Assembly (NCBI RefSeq): GCF_003590645.1
Contig: NZ_CP031834.1
Span: 3,410,501 to 3,474,500 of the forward strand
Direction: 5' to 3'
DNA: 64,000 nt
Origin: Mesorhizobium sp. DCY119
GTDB taxonomy: Bacteria > Pseudomonadota > Alphaproteobacteria > Rhizobiales > Rhizobiaceae
A program made the translations under genes and the position numbers. How positions within the stretch are numbered: the stretch's first letter is position 1; each line of letters opens with the position of its first letter. The notes beneath the pieces are model-generated. The model was not told where the DNA came from, did no database searches, and saw only the letters and a list, made by a program, of their open reading frames with translations. This document shows, piece after piece, positions 27,758-35,851 of the stretch.

Positions 27758-28051
27758 ATGCCGGGAAATGGGAAGGGCTACACGCTCTTGTTCCCACCAC
27801 GGGAAACTCAGGAGATGCCGCTTCGCAGCTGGTATATACTGGTCGACAAGGCGGATTGGTCGAAGCCTGCCGATGTGAAGGCAATGTTTGGAACGACAGT
27901 GGATTTCGTGCGCGACAACCGGCTGATATTCAATATCGGCGGCAACAATTATCGGCTGATCGTGCACGTCGCCTACCCTTACCGGCGTGTTCTGATCAAG
28001 TTCGTCGGCACCCACGCCGACTATGATCGCATTGATCCGGAGACAATCTAG
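27758..28051 (+). CDS. higB: HigB-type toxin (mRNA interferase)
   Basis: 97-aa toxin of the HigB family that cleaves mRNA on ribosomes. The core is unmistakable: MPLRSWYILVDKADW, DVKAMFGTTVDF, then NRLIFNIGGNNYRLIVHVAYPYRRVLIKFVGTH, then ADYDRIDPETI. The N-terminus is less typical; reading from ATG 27758 gives a segment that aligns loosely with the usual FWxxHPxAExPLRxWY, although two residues shorter. ATG 27815 within PLRSW would give a truncated 78-aa product. The ribosome site before 27758 is weak. Stop overlaps the higA start by one base. Confidence 0.82.
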   Translation: MPGNGKGYTLLFPPRETQEMPLRSWYILVDKADWSKPADVKAMFGTTVDFVRDNRLIFNIGGNNYRLIVHVAYPYRRVLIKFVGTHADYDRIDPETI

Positions 28052-28431
28052 TGGATATTCGTCCGATCCGCACCGAGGAGGATTACGACTGGGCGCTGGC
28101 CGAGATCGAGCAGTATTTTGCCGAAGTCCCCGAACAGGGAACGCCGGAGGCTGATCGCTTCGACGTGCTTGCCGAACTGATCGACGCCTATGAAAACAAG
28201 CATTGGTCTATCGAACCAGCCGATCCTGTCGACACGATCCGCCATCGCATGGAAACCCTGGGGCTGGCGCAGAGCGATCTTGCTCAGGTGATCGGTTCGC
28301 GCTCACGCGCATCCGAAATACTGCACCGGAAGCGTCCGCTGACGCTGGCGATGATCCAGCGCCTGAGCAAAGCGTGGGGAATTCCGGCGGATGCCCTGAT
28401 CGCGCCCTATCATCTGGATATGGCCAGCTAA
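28051..28431 (+). CDS. higA: HigA antitoxin with XRE HTH
   Basis: 126-aa antitoxin; GTG start at 28051 shares one base with the higB TAG, with CCGGAGAC upstream. The N-terminal part (IRTEEDYDWALAEIEQYF, then a run ending in NKHWSIEPADPVDTI) is typical for the HigA subclass that binds toxin with an N-terminal segment; the HTH follows as METLGLAQSDLAQVIGSRSRASEILH and KRPLTLAMIQRLSKAWGIPAD. Likely represses the higBA promoter through that HTH. Confidence 0.92.
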   Translation: MDIRPIRTEEDYDWALAEIEQYFAEVPEQGTPEADRFDVLAELIDAYENKHWSIEPADPVDTIRHRMETLGLAQSDLAQVIGSRSRASEILHRKRPLTLAMIQRLSKAWGIPADALIAPYHLDMAS

Positions 28432-30540
28432 CTACCCCGCCGCCCGCACCCAGACCTTGTTGTCGTGCACGGCCGCGCCGCCATAGGGTGCTGGCGCGTC
28501 GGCGCCGGTCAGGACGTTGATGCCCTCGCCGCGCTCGTGAGCGGAATTCGGCCAGATGCCTTCCGCGATGACCACGCCGCGCCGGATCGTCTCGAACAGC
28601 CTGGCATGCAGCACCACCTCGCCGCGCGGGTTGCCGATCTCGACGCGGTCGCCCGTGGCGACGCCGAGTGCTGCTGCGTCCTGCGGGTGGATCAGCAATT
28701 CGGGCCGCCCTTCCTTCTCGCGCGACACCGGCGTTTCGGCAAAGGTCGAGTTGAGGAAATTGCGCGCCGGCGATGTCGCCAGCCGGAAAGGATGCTCGGC
28801 GTCGGCCACCTCGATCAGGTCGACATGGTCGGGGAATTCGGGAAGCTGCTCGACCGGGCCGAAGATGCCCATACTTTTAGGCGGCCTGTTGGGTGCGGCG
28901 CCGCCGTTCCACTGCGGCTTGAAACGAAACTTGCCGTCGGGATGCCCAAAACCATTCAGGAAATGCGCATCCTCGAACTCAGGCTGCATGTCGACCCAGC
29001 GGCTGGCTTCGAGGCTATCAAAATCGCCTAAACCGCGCTTTGAGAGCATGTGGTCGATATGCTCGCGTTCGGTCATCCCGAAGCCCGGCAAATGCGAGAC
29101 GCCCAGCCGCTTGGCCAGTTCCTCGATGACATAATGGTTGGTGCGCGGCCCTTCCGGCGGTTCGATCAGCTTCGGCCCAAGCGTGACATGCTGGTTGCCG
29201 CCGCCCTTGTAGATGTCGTCATGCTCCAGGAACATCGTCGCCGGCAGCACGACGTCGGCGAGCTTTGCCGTGTCGGTCATGAACTGCTCGTGCACGCAGG
29301 TGAACAGGTCATCGCGCAGGAAGCCCTGCGTCACCAGCCGCTGCTCGGGCGCGACATTCACCGGGTTGGTGTTCTGGATCAGCATCGCCGTCACCGGCGG
29401 GCCGCCGTAAAGCGCGTCCTCCGCATTGGTCAGCACCGGCCCGATGCGGGAGTGATCAAGATAGCGGATTTTGGGGTCGCGCAGCTTCGTGCCTTCCAGC
29501 AATTCGCCGTTGAGCTTGAAGATGCCTGAATTGGAGTGGAAGGCACCACCGCCCTCATACTGCCAGGCACCGGTGACCGCCGGGATCGACAGCGCCGCAT
29601 GCATGTTGACCGAGCCGTTGCGCTGGCGCGCGAAGCCGTAGCCGAGGCGGAAGAAGGTTTTCTTCGTCGTGCCAACCAGCCGCGCGAAGTCTTCGATCTC
29701 CGCGACGGAAAGCCCAGTGATCGCCGCTGCCCACTCCGGCGTGCGGCTAGCGAGATGCGCCTCCAGCCCTTTCGGATCGTCAGTGTATTTTTCGAGATAG
29801 TCGCGATCGGCGAAGCCGTCGCGAAACAGCACATGCATCACCGCGCAGGCCAGCGCGCCGTCCGTGCCCGGCTTCAGCACCAGCGCCATGTCGGCCTGCT
29901 TCATCGTCGCCGTCTCGTAGATGTCGATCACGACGATCTTCGTGCCGCGCTCCTTGCGGGCCTTCACCGCATGGGTCATCACATTGACCTGCGTGACCAC
30001 CGCATTGGTGCCCCAGATCACGACGCAGTCGGACTTGGCGATCTCGCGTGGGTCCGAGCCGCGCAGCGCGCCCGTGCCCAGCACATAGCCGGTCCAGGCG
30101 AGATTGGTGCAGATAGAGGCGAAGAAGCCCGAATACTTCTTTGCATGGCGCAGCCGGTCAATGCCGTCGCGCTGCACCAGCCCCATGGTGCCGGCATAGA
30201 AGTAAGGCCAGACCGTCTCGCTGCCGAGCTTTTCCTCGGCGCGAATGAATTTTTCGGCCACCAGATCGAGGGCGGCTTCCCAGCTCGCCTCTTTCCAGCT
30301 GCCCTCGCCCTTGGCGCTGGCACGCACCAGCGGCTTCATAAGCCGGTCGGGATGATGGATGCGATCGGCATAGCGCGCGACCTTGGCGCAGATCACGCCC
30401 GCCGTGTAGCTGTTGTCCTTGGCGCCATGCAGGCGGCCGATGCGGTTGCCGTCGAGGATCTCGACATTGAGCGCGCAGGTCGACGGGCAGTCATGCGGAC
30501 AGGCGGAATGGCCGATTCTGAGCTTGGCGTGCTGGTTCAT
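28432..30540 (-). CDS. Molybdopterin-dependent oxidoreductase with N-terminal 4Fe-4S cluster
   Basis: 702-aa catalytic subunit of the DMSO-reductase superfamily. The N-terminus has the iron-sulphur pattern C14-x3-C18-x3-C22-x28-C51 (SACPHDCPSTC ... GVICAK), followed by the molybdopterin-guanine-dinucleotide domains (VIWGTNAVVTQVNVMTHAVKARKERGTKIVVID and PATMFLEHDDIYKGGGNQHV) and a C-terminal cap (VATGDRVEIGNPRGEVVLHARL). There is no Tat signal, so it is cytoplasmic. The partner and substrate are not encoded nearby. Cofactor synthesis genes moaD and moaE lie at 36.7-37.5 kb. Convergent with higA with adjacent stops. Confidence 0.88.
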   Translation of the reverse strand: MNQHAKLRIGHSACPHDCPSTCALNVEILDGNRIGRLHGAKDNSYTAGVICAKVARYADRIHHPDRLMKPLVRASAKGEGSWKEASWEAALDLVAEKFIRAEEKLGSETVWPYFYAGTMGLVQRDGIDRLRHAKKYSGFFASICTNLAWTGYVLGTGALRGSDPREIAKSDCVVIWGTNAVVTQVNVMTHAVKARKERGTKIVVIDIYETATMKQADMALVLKPGTDGALACAVMHVLFRDGFADRDYLEKYTDDPKGLEAHLASRTPEWAAAITGLSVAEIEDFARLVGTTKKTFFRLGYGFARQRNGSVNMHAALSIPAVTGAWQYEGGGAFHSNSGIFKLNGELLEGTKLRDPKIRYLDHSRIGPVLTNAEDALYGGPPVTAMLIQNTNPVNVAPEQRLVTQGFLRDDLFTCVHEQFMTDTAKLADVVLPATMFLEHDDIYKGGGNQHVTLGPKLIEPPEGPRTNHYVIEELAKRLGVSHLPGFGMTEREHIDHMLSKRGLGDFDSLEASRWVDMQPEFEDAHFLNGFGHPDGKFRFKPQWNGGAAPNRPPKSMGIFGPVEQLPEFPDHVDLIEVADAEHPFRLATSPARNFLNSTFAETPVSREKEGRPELLIHPQDAAALGVATGDRVEIGNPRGEVVLHARLFETIRRGVVIAEGIWPNSAHERGEGINVLTGADAPAPYGGAAVHDNKVWVRAAG

Positions 30541-30647
30541 GCGGCGAAACTACAGGGTTTTGAAAGCAAGGTGTAGGGCCCAGGATTGCGCGGTTTTCTT
30601 TGTTCGTAGCAATGTTGCATGGCAGGACAATCGCCCATTGCCGCAGG

Positions 30648-30740
30648 TCGACCCCCACTCCGTCACGCTTCGCGTGACACCTCTCCCCCGTTCGACGGGG
30701 GAGAGGTGGCTCGGCGAAGCCGAGACGGAGTGGGGGTCGA
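30648..30740. repeat. 93-bp multi-hairpin palindromic repeat
   Basis: Outer arms at 30648-30664 and 30724-30740 are perfect 17-bp complements and enclose three inner hairpins: ACGC-TTC-GCGT (30665-30675), a 14-bp stem around TCG centred near 30693, and CTCGGC-GAA-GCCGAG (30710-30724). It lies in the 254-bp gap between the molybdopterin oxidoreductase start and the ABC-F stop. The layout is that of short dispersed palindromic elements of Rhizobiales; it could also end transcripts on either strand. Confidence 0.8.
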
Positions 30741-30794
30741 ACTCTACAGCCATCTCCCCGAGGGCCATGAACGGGAAGAAGGAAGAGAGAAACC

Positions 30795-32672
30795 TTACTC
30801 CGCCGTGCCTTCCTCATATTCCGCCGAAAGCTTCAGCCACTTTTCCTCGTGGCCGTTGAGCGTGGCGTTCAATTGCGAGCGTTCCTTGGCGAGTTGGGTC
30901 GCGGTCGAGGGGTCTTTCTCGTAGACTGCCGGGTTGGCGAGTTCGTCCTCGATGCTGTCGATGCGCTTGCGGATGCGGTCCATCAGCGCTTCCGTCGCGC
31001 GGATTTCCTTGGCGATCGGCTCCATGGCGGCGCGGCGCGCGGCAGATTCTCGGCGACGGTCGGCCTTGGAGGCCTTGTCCGCCTCGCGCTTCTCGCGGCT
31101 GTTGGCCGAGACGCCGGTGATCTGCTGGCGGTAATCGTCGAGATCGCCGTCATAGGGGTTCACATGCCCGTCCTTGACCAGCCACAGCCGGTCGGCGGTG
31201 GCCTCAAGCAGATGGCGATCATGCGAGATCAGGATTACCGCGCCCGGAAACTCGTTCAGCGCGTGGATCAGTGCCTCGCGGCTGTCGATATCGAGATGGT
31301 TGGTCGGTTCGTCGAGGATGAACAGGTTTGGCCCCTCGAAGGCCGACAGCCCCATCAGCAGACGCGCCTTCTCGCCGCCGGACAGATCCTTGGCCGGCGT
31401 GTTCATCTTTTCCGTCGCAAGGCCGAACTGGGCGACACGCGCCCTCACCTTGGATTCCGGCGCTTCCGGCATCATCCGGCGCACATGCTCGTAGGCGTTT
31501 TCCTCCGGCCGCAGATCGTCGAGCTGATGCTGTGCAAAGATCGACACCTTCAGGCCGGGCGCGATGGTCATCGAGCCCTTTTCCTGCTTCAGCCGGCCAG
31601 CGAGCAGCTTGGCGAAGGTCGACTTGCCGTTGCCGTTGGCGCCAAGCAGCGCGATGCGGTCATCCGCATCGATGCGCAGCGTCATCTTTTTGAGGATCGG
31701 GCTTCCGGGCTGGTAGCCGACATCGACACCGTCCAGCGCCACGATCGGCGAGGCCACGGTCTTCACCGGCTCGGGAAAGTGGAATGGCCGCACGCTGTCT
31801 TCCAGCAGGGCCGAGATCGGCTTCATCTTCTCCAGCGCCTTGATGCGCGACTGCGCCTGACGGGCCTTGGAAGCCTTGGCACGGAAGCGATCGACGAAGG
31901 ACTGCAGATGCTTGCGCGCCGCCTCCTGTTTGACGCGGCCCTTCTCCTGCAATTCGCGCTGCTCGGAAAGCTGGCGCTCGAACTGGTCGTAGCCGCCGCG
32001 CCAGAAGGTCAGCTTCTTCTGGTCGAGGTGGACGATCGAATTGACCGCGCGGTTGAGCAGGTCGCGGTCGTGGCTGATCAGCAGCACAGTGTGCGGGTAT
32101 TTCGAAACATAGGTTTCGAGCCACAGCGTGCCTTCAAGGTCGAGATAGTTGGTCGGCTCGTCCAGCAGCAACAGGTCGGGCTCGGAAAACAGCACCGCTG
32201 CCAGCGCCACGCGCATGCGCCAGCCGCCGGAGAAGGATGAGGCCGGCCGCCTCTGCGCGGCATCGTCAAAGCCAAGGCCGGCGAGAATGGTCGCGGCGCG
32301 CGCTTCGGCCGAATGCGCGTCGATATCGGCCAGCCTTATGTGGATTTCCGCGATGCGATGCGGGTCGGTCGCCGTCTTCTCCTCTTCGAGAAGGGCTGCG
32401 CGCTCGAGATCGGCCTTCAGCACGATCTCGATCAGCGGCTCCTCGGTGCCCGGCGCTTCCTGCGCCACCTGGCCGATGCGCAGGTTCTTGGGCAGGCTGA
32501 CGGAGCCGGTCTCGGCCGACATGTCGCCGGTGATCGCCTTGAACAGCGTCGTCTTGCCGGTGCCGTTGCGGCCGACAAGCCCAGCCTTCGTTCCCGCCGG
32601 CAGCGTAAGCGAGGCGTGGTCGAGAAGCAGGCGTCCGGCAATGCGGAGGGAAAGGTCGTTTATAATAAGCAT
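30795..32672 (-). CDS. ABC-F family ATPase (Uup/EttA-like ribosome-associated)
   Basis: 625-aa protein with two ABC ATPase domains and no transmembrane helices. First domain: Walker A GLVGRNGTGKTTL, signature SFSGGWRMRVALA, Walker B LLLLDEPTNYLDL; linker about residues 240-310 with charged coiled coil (SEQRELQEKGRVKQEAARKH); second domain: Walker A LLGANGNGKSTF, signature DLSGGEKARLL, Walker B LFILDEPTNHLDI. The coiled C-terminus (KADRRRESAARRAAMEPIAKE) suggests the Uup subclass. These proteins act on stalled ribosomes or translation. Start 32672 is chosen because residues before it extend into non-conserved sequence; no strong Shine-Dalgarno is present. Confidence 0.93.
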   Translation of the reverse strand: MLIINDLSLRIAGRLLLDHASLTLPAGTKAGLVGRNGTGKTTLFKAITGDMSAETGSVSLPKNLRIGQVAQEAPGTEEPLIEIVLKADLERAALLEEEKTATDPHRIAEIHIRLADIDAHSAEARAATILAGLGFDDAAQRRPASSFSGGWRMRVALAAVLFSEPDLLLLDEPTNYLDLEGTLWLETYVSKYPHTVLLISHDRDLLNRAVNSIVHLDQKKLTFWRGGYDQFERQLSEQRELQEKGRVKQEAARKHLQSFVDRFRAKASKARQAQSRIKALEKMKPISALLEDSVRPFHFPEPVKTVASPIVALDGVDVGYQPGSPILKKMTLRIDADDRIALLGANGNGKSTFAKLLAGRLKQEKGSMTIAPGLKVSIFAQHQLDDLRPEENAYEHVRRMMPEAPESKVRARVAQFGLATEKMNTPAKDLSGGEKARLLMGLSAFEGPNLFILDEPTNHLDIDSREALIHALNEFPGAVILISHDRHLLEATADRLWLVKDGHVNPYDGDLDDYRQQITGVSANSREKREADKASKADRRRESAARRAAMEPIAKEIRATEALMDRIRKRIDSIEDELANPAVYEKDPSTATQLAKERSQLNATLNGHEEKWLKLSAEYEEGTAE

Positions 32673-32740
32673 TGCGGGCTTTTGCACTGGACGCCGGAAG
32701 TTCGCAAGGCCTCCGCCATATGGCAAATCGAAGCTGGACG

Positions 32741-32766
32741 AAAAACGGCCCGCCAGTGGCGGGCCG
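32741..32766 (-). terminator. Terminator of the collagen-like gene
   Basis: CGGCCCGCC / GGCGGGCCG (32746-32754, 32758-32766) with a three-base loop; on the minus strand the stem is followed by TTTTT (32741-32745). Confidence 0.85.
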
Positions 32767-32838
32767 CTTTTCTCTTGCCTATGACGGGCTCCAGGATGTC
32801 ACGGCATCCCTAGAGGCATTTTCCTCGTCTGTTCTCTG

Positions 32839-33615
32839 TTAGCGCGCAGCCATCTGAACTGAGCGGCAAAGTGCTACGAGGTCACCGTCATAGCTGGATG
32901 GGCTTCCCAGGATTTCGATGCAGCGGCGCTTGTAGCGGGCCAATTCCTTGGAGCTCATTCCGGCAACCACGCCCGAAGCACCGGGGGTCCCGGGGGTAAC
33001 GCCCGGATTGCCGGGAGTGCCAGGCTTGCCAGGGGTACCGGGATTACCGGGCGTACCGGGATTGCCAGGCGTGCCAGGATTTCCCGGAGTTCCAGGATTA
33101 CCGGGTGTCAACGCTCCACCGCCGATGCCGATACCGATGCCGACGCTCGCCAGCCCCGTCGTCCCGCCGACATTGGCGTTGACGCCGGCTCTCACGCCGT
33201 TGGCGCCGCCGATAGTGGCACCCGTACGGGAATCGACCAGGCCGGTGCGACCGGCGACCGACGTGTTGCTTTTCGCGTTAATGCCATTGGCGCCGCCTAC
33301 GGTCGCGCCAACGCCGACATTCGCAAGCCCTTCGCTGCCGCCGACAGTCGCGCCGACATCCGCGTTGATGCCTCTGGCGCCGCCGACACTGACGCCAACG
33401 CCCAGGGCACCGTTCTTGCTGCCGCCGACGCTTATGCCGTTGGCGCCGCCGACATTCAGGCCGCCCTTGGAGCCGCCGAGGCCAAGGCCGTTGCTCACGC
33501 TGCTTAAGCCACCGAGGCCGCTGCGAGCGTCCTGCGCAAGAACCGGCATGCAGAATGCTAAAATGATTGCACCACTCGCCAAGGTCTTGGCGACTTTACG
33601 TATGATCGAAGCCAT
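32839..33615 (-). CDS. Secreted Gly-rich protein with collagen-like repeats
   Basis: 258 aa. A Sec signal peptide ([26 protein letters not shown]) is followed by about 130 residues of imperfect 12-residue Gly repeats of the form [14 protein letters not shown], then a collagen-like Gly-X-Y stretch dominated by GNPGTP repeats (encoded by 18-bp tandem DNA repeats at 33003-33108), then a conserved-looking 37-residue C-terminal module with two Cys ([29 protein letters not shown]). This reads as a surface or extracellular structural protein; the Cys pair may form a disulphide. Start 33615 follows AGGAGAG. It has its own AT-rich promoter and terminator. Function unknown; no named family recognised. 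Confidence 0.85.
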   Translation of the reverse strand: MASIIRKVAKTLASGAIILAFCMPVLAQDARSGLGGLSSVSNGLGLGGSKGGLNVGGANGISVGGSKNGALGVGVSVGGARGINADVGATVGGSEGLANVGVGATVGGANGINAKSNTSVAGRTGLVDSRTGATIGGANGVRAGVNANVGGTTGLASVGIGIGIGGGALTPGNPGTPGNPGTPGNPGTPGNPGTPGKPGTPGNPGVTPGTPGASGVVAGMSSKELARYKRRCIEILGSPSSYDGDLVALCRSVQMAAR

Positions 33616-33728
33616 AACTCTCTCCTGTGGTTGACATGAGCCAGCCGACAATCGCGCCGACTAACAATGCAACTACGAATAGCAGAGAGATTAGTTTCAA
33701 AGAGCTATGAATATAGTTTCTGATCTAC

Positions 33729-33749
33729 TTCGATATAGATCGAATTATA
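33729..33749 (-). promoter_or_regulatory. Promoter and palindromic operator of the collagen-like gene
   Basis: Perfect TATAAT -10 on the minus strand (33744-33749) abutting a 16-bp palindrome TTCGAT-N4-ATCGAA (33729-33744), within an AT-rich tract about 115-130 bp before the ATG. The -35 is unclear (TTAGTC is too far). The palindrome is placed so that a bound regulator would block initiation. Confidence 0.5.
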
Positions 33750-33813
33750 TTAGATGTTTAGATAGTCTCGACTAACCCATAATTTTCAAAGGAAATTTTC
33801 AGCAACCCGCAAT

Positions 33814-34326
33814 TCATGCGTAGGCTCGCCCTTCCTCCGTCCTCTGGAAGGCGATCAAATCCAGTTGCACGGATGGTTTGCCGAGCACGGTCAGGATCAT
33901 ATGTGCCTGGCCGCGATGATGCGTCTGGTGGTTGAACAGATGGTCGAGCGCCGGTGCCAGACGCTGCGAGATCGTACGCATGTCGCTGACGGTCATGTAG
34001 CTGAAGCGGCCGGCCAGAGCCTTCGCGTCGAGCCCGTCGATCCAGGTGAAGATGCGCTTGTCCTCGACCTCGCGGGCGGCACGCAGTTTGGTGAAATTGG
34101 CATGGATGATCGTGTCGAGCGCTGCCGGCGCATCGCCCTGGCCGGTGAAGCGCTTCATCCAGATGCGATCTGCGGCCACAAGATGGTTCAGCGTGCCCAT
34201 CATCGACTTGAAGAAAGCGCCTGTATCGCGGCAGAACTCCTCCTCGGTGAGCGTTGCGGCGACGTCGTAAATGCGCCCATTGGCCCAAGCGTTATAGGCG
34301 GCCAACATCATGAAATGCTGTCTCAT
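33814..34326 (-). CDS. DinB family protein
   Basis: 170-aa four-helix-bundle protein of the DinB/YfiT superfamily, putative metal-dependent enzymes that often act in thiol or detoxification chemistry. The potential metal ligands are H in MMGTLNHLVAADRIWMKRF and the downstream FNHQTHHRGQAHMIL. Start at 34326 (MRQHFMMLAAYNAWANGRIY) follows AAGGAAG; a very long upstream reading frame on this strand is fortuitous. Divergent from the GST gene at 34396, suggesting joint detoxification use, but no direct evidence. Confidence 0.85.
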   Translation of the reverse strand: MRQHFMMLAAYNAWANGRIYDVAATLTEEEFCRDTGAFFKSMMGTLNHLVAADRIWMKRFTGQGDAPAALDTIIHANFTKLRAAREVEDKRIFTWIDGLDAKALAGRFSYMTVSDMRTISQRLAPALDHLFNHQTHHRGQAHMILTVLGKPSVQLDLIAFQRTEEGRAYA

Positions 34327-34395
34327 GGACTTCCTTTTGACATGCAAAGCAAGGAATATGTCCGCCACTCCTAACGCGCGGCAAGAGACACGCCA

Positions 34396-35088
34396 ATGAC
34401 CATTCTGCTTTACGACCTTGTCGGACACGATCAAACGCGCCCCTACAGCCCGCATTGCTGGAAGACGGCGATGTCGCTGGCGCACAAGGGCCTCGACTTC
34501 GAGACCGTGCCGACCACTTTCCTCGAGGTTCCGGCAGTCGAGGGCGGCGTTTCGAAGACCATTCCGGTGATCCGCGACGGCAATGCCGTCGTGGCGGACT
34601 CCTTCCAGATCGCGCTCTATCTCGATCAGGCTTATCCGGAGCGTCCGACCCTCTTCGGCGGCGAAGGCGGCGAGGCGATGGCCCGCTTCATCGAGCGCTG
34701 GTCGCAGATGACGCTTCATCCCTATCTGGGTGCAGCCGCACTGATGGATATCTACGGACGGCAGAACGAAGCCAACAAGGCCTATTTCCGCGAAAGCCGC
34801 GAAGCCCGCTTCGGAAAGTCGCTCGAGGACGTCGCTGCGGTTCGCGAGAGCGGCCTTGCCGCCTTTCGCGCATCGCTTGAGCCATTGCGCAACATGCTCA
34901 CCTACCAGCCTTTCATCGGGGGCGATGCGCCGCTCTATCCCGACTACATCGTCTTCGGCGCCTTGCAGTGGGTCCGTGTCACGTCGCCGTTCCAGTATCT
35001 TGCTGCCGACGATCCGGTAAGCGCCTGGTTCGAGCGCTGCCTCGACCTCCACGACGGCATCGGCCGCACGGTGGACGCCGCGGCCTGA
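34396..35088 (+). CDS. Glutathione S-transferase family protein (etherase-like)
   Basis: 230-aa GST. The N-terminal thioredoxin fold carries the unusual LYDLVGHDQTRPYSPHCWKTAMSLAHKGLDF seen in beta-etherase-like (LigE/LigF-type) GSTs, with SPHCW at the glutathione-site position; IPVIRDGNAVVADSFQIALYLD is the GSH-binding cis-Pro and Ser block. The helical C domain follows (residues about 90-225). Such enzymes detoxify electrophiles; lignin-ether cleavage is only one possibility. The ribosome site is weak (GAGA). Divergent from the DinB gene. Confidence 0.88.
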   Translation: MTILLYDLVGHDQTRPYSPHCWKTAMSLAHKGLDFETVPTTFLEVPAVEGGVSKTIPVIRDGNAVVADSFQIALYLDQAYPERPTLFGGEGGEAMARFIERWSQMTLHPYLGAAALMDIYGRQNEANKAYFRESREARFGKSLEDVAAVRESGLAAFRASLEPLRNMLTYQPFIGGDAPLYPDYIVFGALQWVRVTSPFQYLAADDPVSAWFERCLDLHDGIGRTVDAAA

Positions 35089-35261
35089 AGCCGGGCTAGG
35101 CCTGAGGCGTTTGATAACTCGTCCTGCCGGGTCATATGGCGTGGTTTTCGGGGTCGCCACAGGCGACGAGCGGAGTGGGCATTCAAATCCATAAGCACCG
35201 GAAGCGCAGAAAACTGCGTCAGATGGTCGGCAGGGTAGAGTTAGCAAATGCCTCAGGGGCC

Positions 35262-35290
35262 TTGGCAATGCGGCGGACGGCTTGTATAGG
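35262..35290 (+). promoter_or_regulatory. Sigma70 promoter of ndk
   Basis: TTGGCA (35262-35267), 17 bp, TATAGG (35285-35290), about 43 bp before the ndk ATG. Confidence 0.7.
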
Positions 35291-35332
35291 GACCGCCACA
35301 TCTGCCCTTCCCCATTCTCAAAAGGATATACC

Positions 35333-35755
35333 ATGGCGATCGAACGCACGTTTTCGATGATCAAGCCCGACGCGACCCGCCGCAACCTCACAGGCGCCAT
35401 CACCAAGATGCTGGAAGATGCCGGCCTGCGCGTCGTCGCATCGCGCCGCGTCTGGATGAGCCGCCGCGACGCGGAAGGTTTCTACGCCGTCCACAAGGAT
35501 CGCCCTTTCTTCGGCGAACTGGTCGAATTCATGTCGTCGGCTCCGACCGTCGTGCAGGTCCTGGAAGGCGAGAACGCCATCGCCAAGAACCGCGAAGTGA
35601 TGGGCGCCACCAACCCGGCCAACGCCGACGAAGGCACCATCCGCAAGGTTCATGCCCTGTCGATCGGCGAAAACTCCGTCCACGGCTCCGACGCCCCGGA
35701 AACCGCTGCCCAGGAAATCAGGTACTGGTTCTCCGACACCGAGATCGTCGGCTGA
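35333..35755 (+). CDS. ndk: Nucleoside diphosphate kinase
   Basis: 140-aa enzyme that transfers the gamma-phosphate between NTPs and NDPs through a phosphohistidine. [34 protein letters not shown] and the active-site NSVHGSD with H117 are all present and the length is standard. ATG 35333 follows AAAGGAT, and a good sigma70 promoter is at 35262-35290; a strong terminator follows. Monocistronic. Confidence 0.98.
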   Translation: MAIERTFSMIKPDATRRNLTGAITKMLEDAGLRVVASRRVWMSRRDAEGFYAVHKDRPFFGELVEFMSSAPTVVQVLEGENAIAKNREVMGATNPANADEGTIRKVHALSIGENSVHGSDAPETAAQEIRYWFSDTEIVG

Positions 35756-35797
35756 GTTTCTGATTCAGTTTTCGGGCATAACTGCCTGATTGCAATG

Positions 35798-35827
35798 AAA
35801 AAGCCGGGGTTTTGCCCCGGCTTTTTT
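35798..35827 (+). terminator. Rho-independent terminator of ndk (bidirectional)
   Basis: AAAAAGCCGGGG / CCCCGGCTTTTT (35798-35809, 35815-35826); A and T tracts on both sides let it serve the convergent META-domain gene as well. Confidence 0.95.
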
Positions 35828-35851
35828 GTTTCCACCGATGCAAATGTCGCT

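Noticed and set aside
33003..33108. Short regular DNA repeats resembling a CRISPR array
   Set aside because: The 18-bp periodicity is in the coding frame and encodes collagen-like GNPGTP; there are no unique spacers or cas genes.
33814..35406. Long minus-strand frame suggesting a fused 530-aa protein upstream of DinB
   Set aside because: The upstream part runs antisense through the GST gene and has no sensible protein; DinB alone begins at 34326 with a ribosome site.
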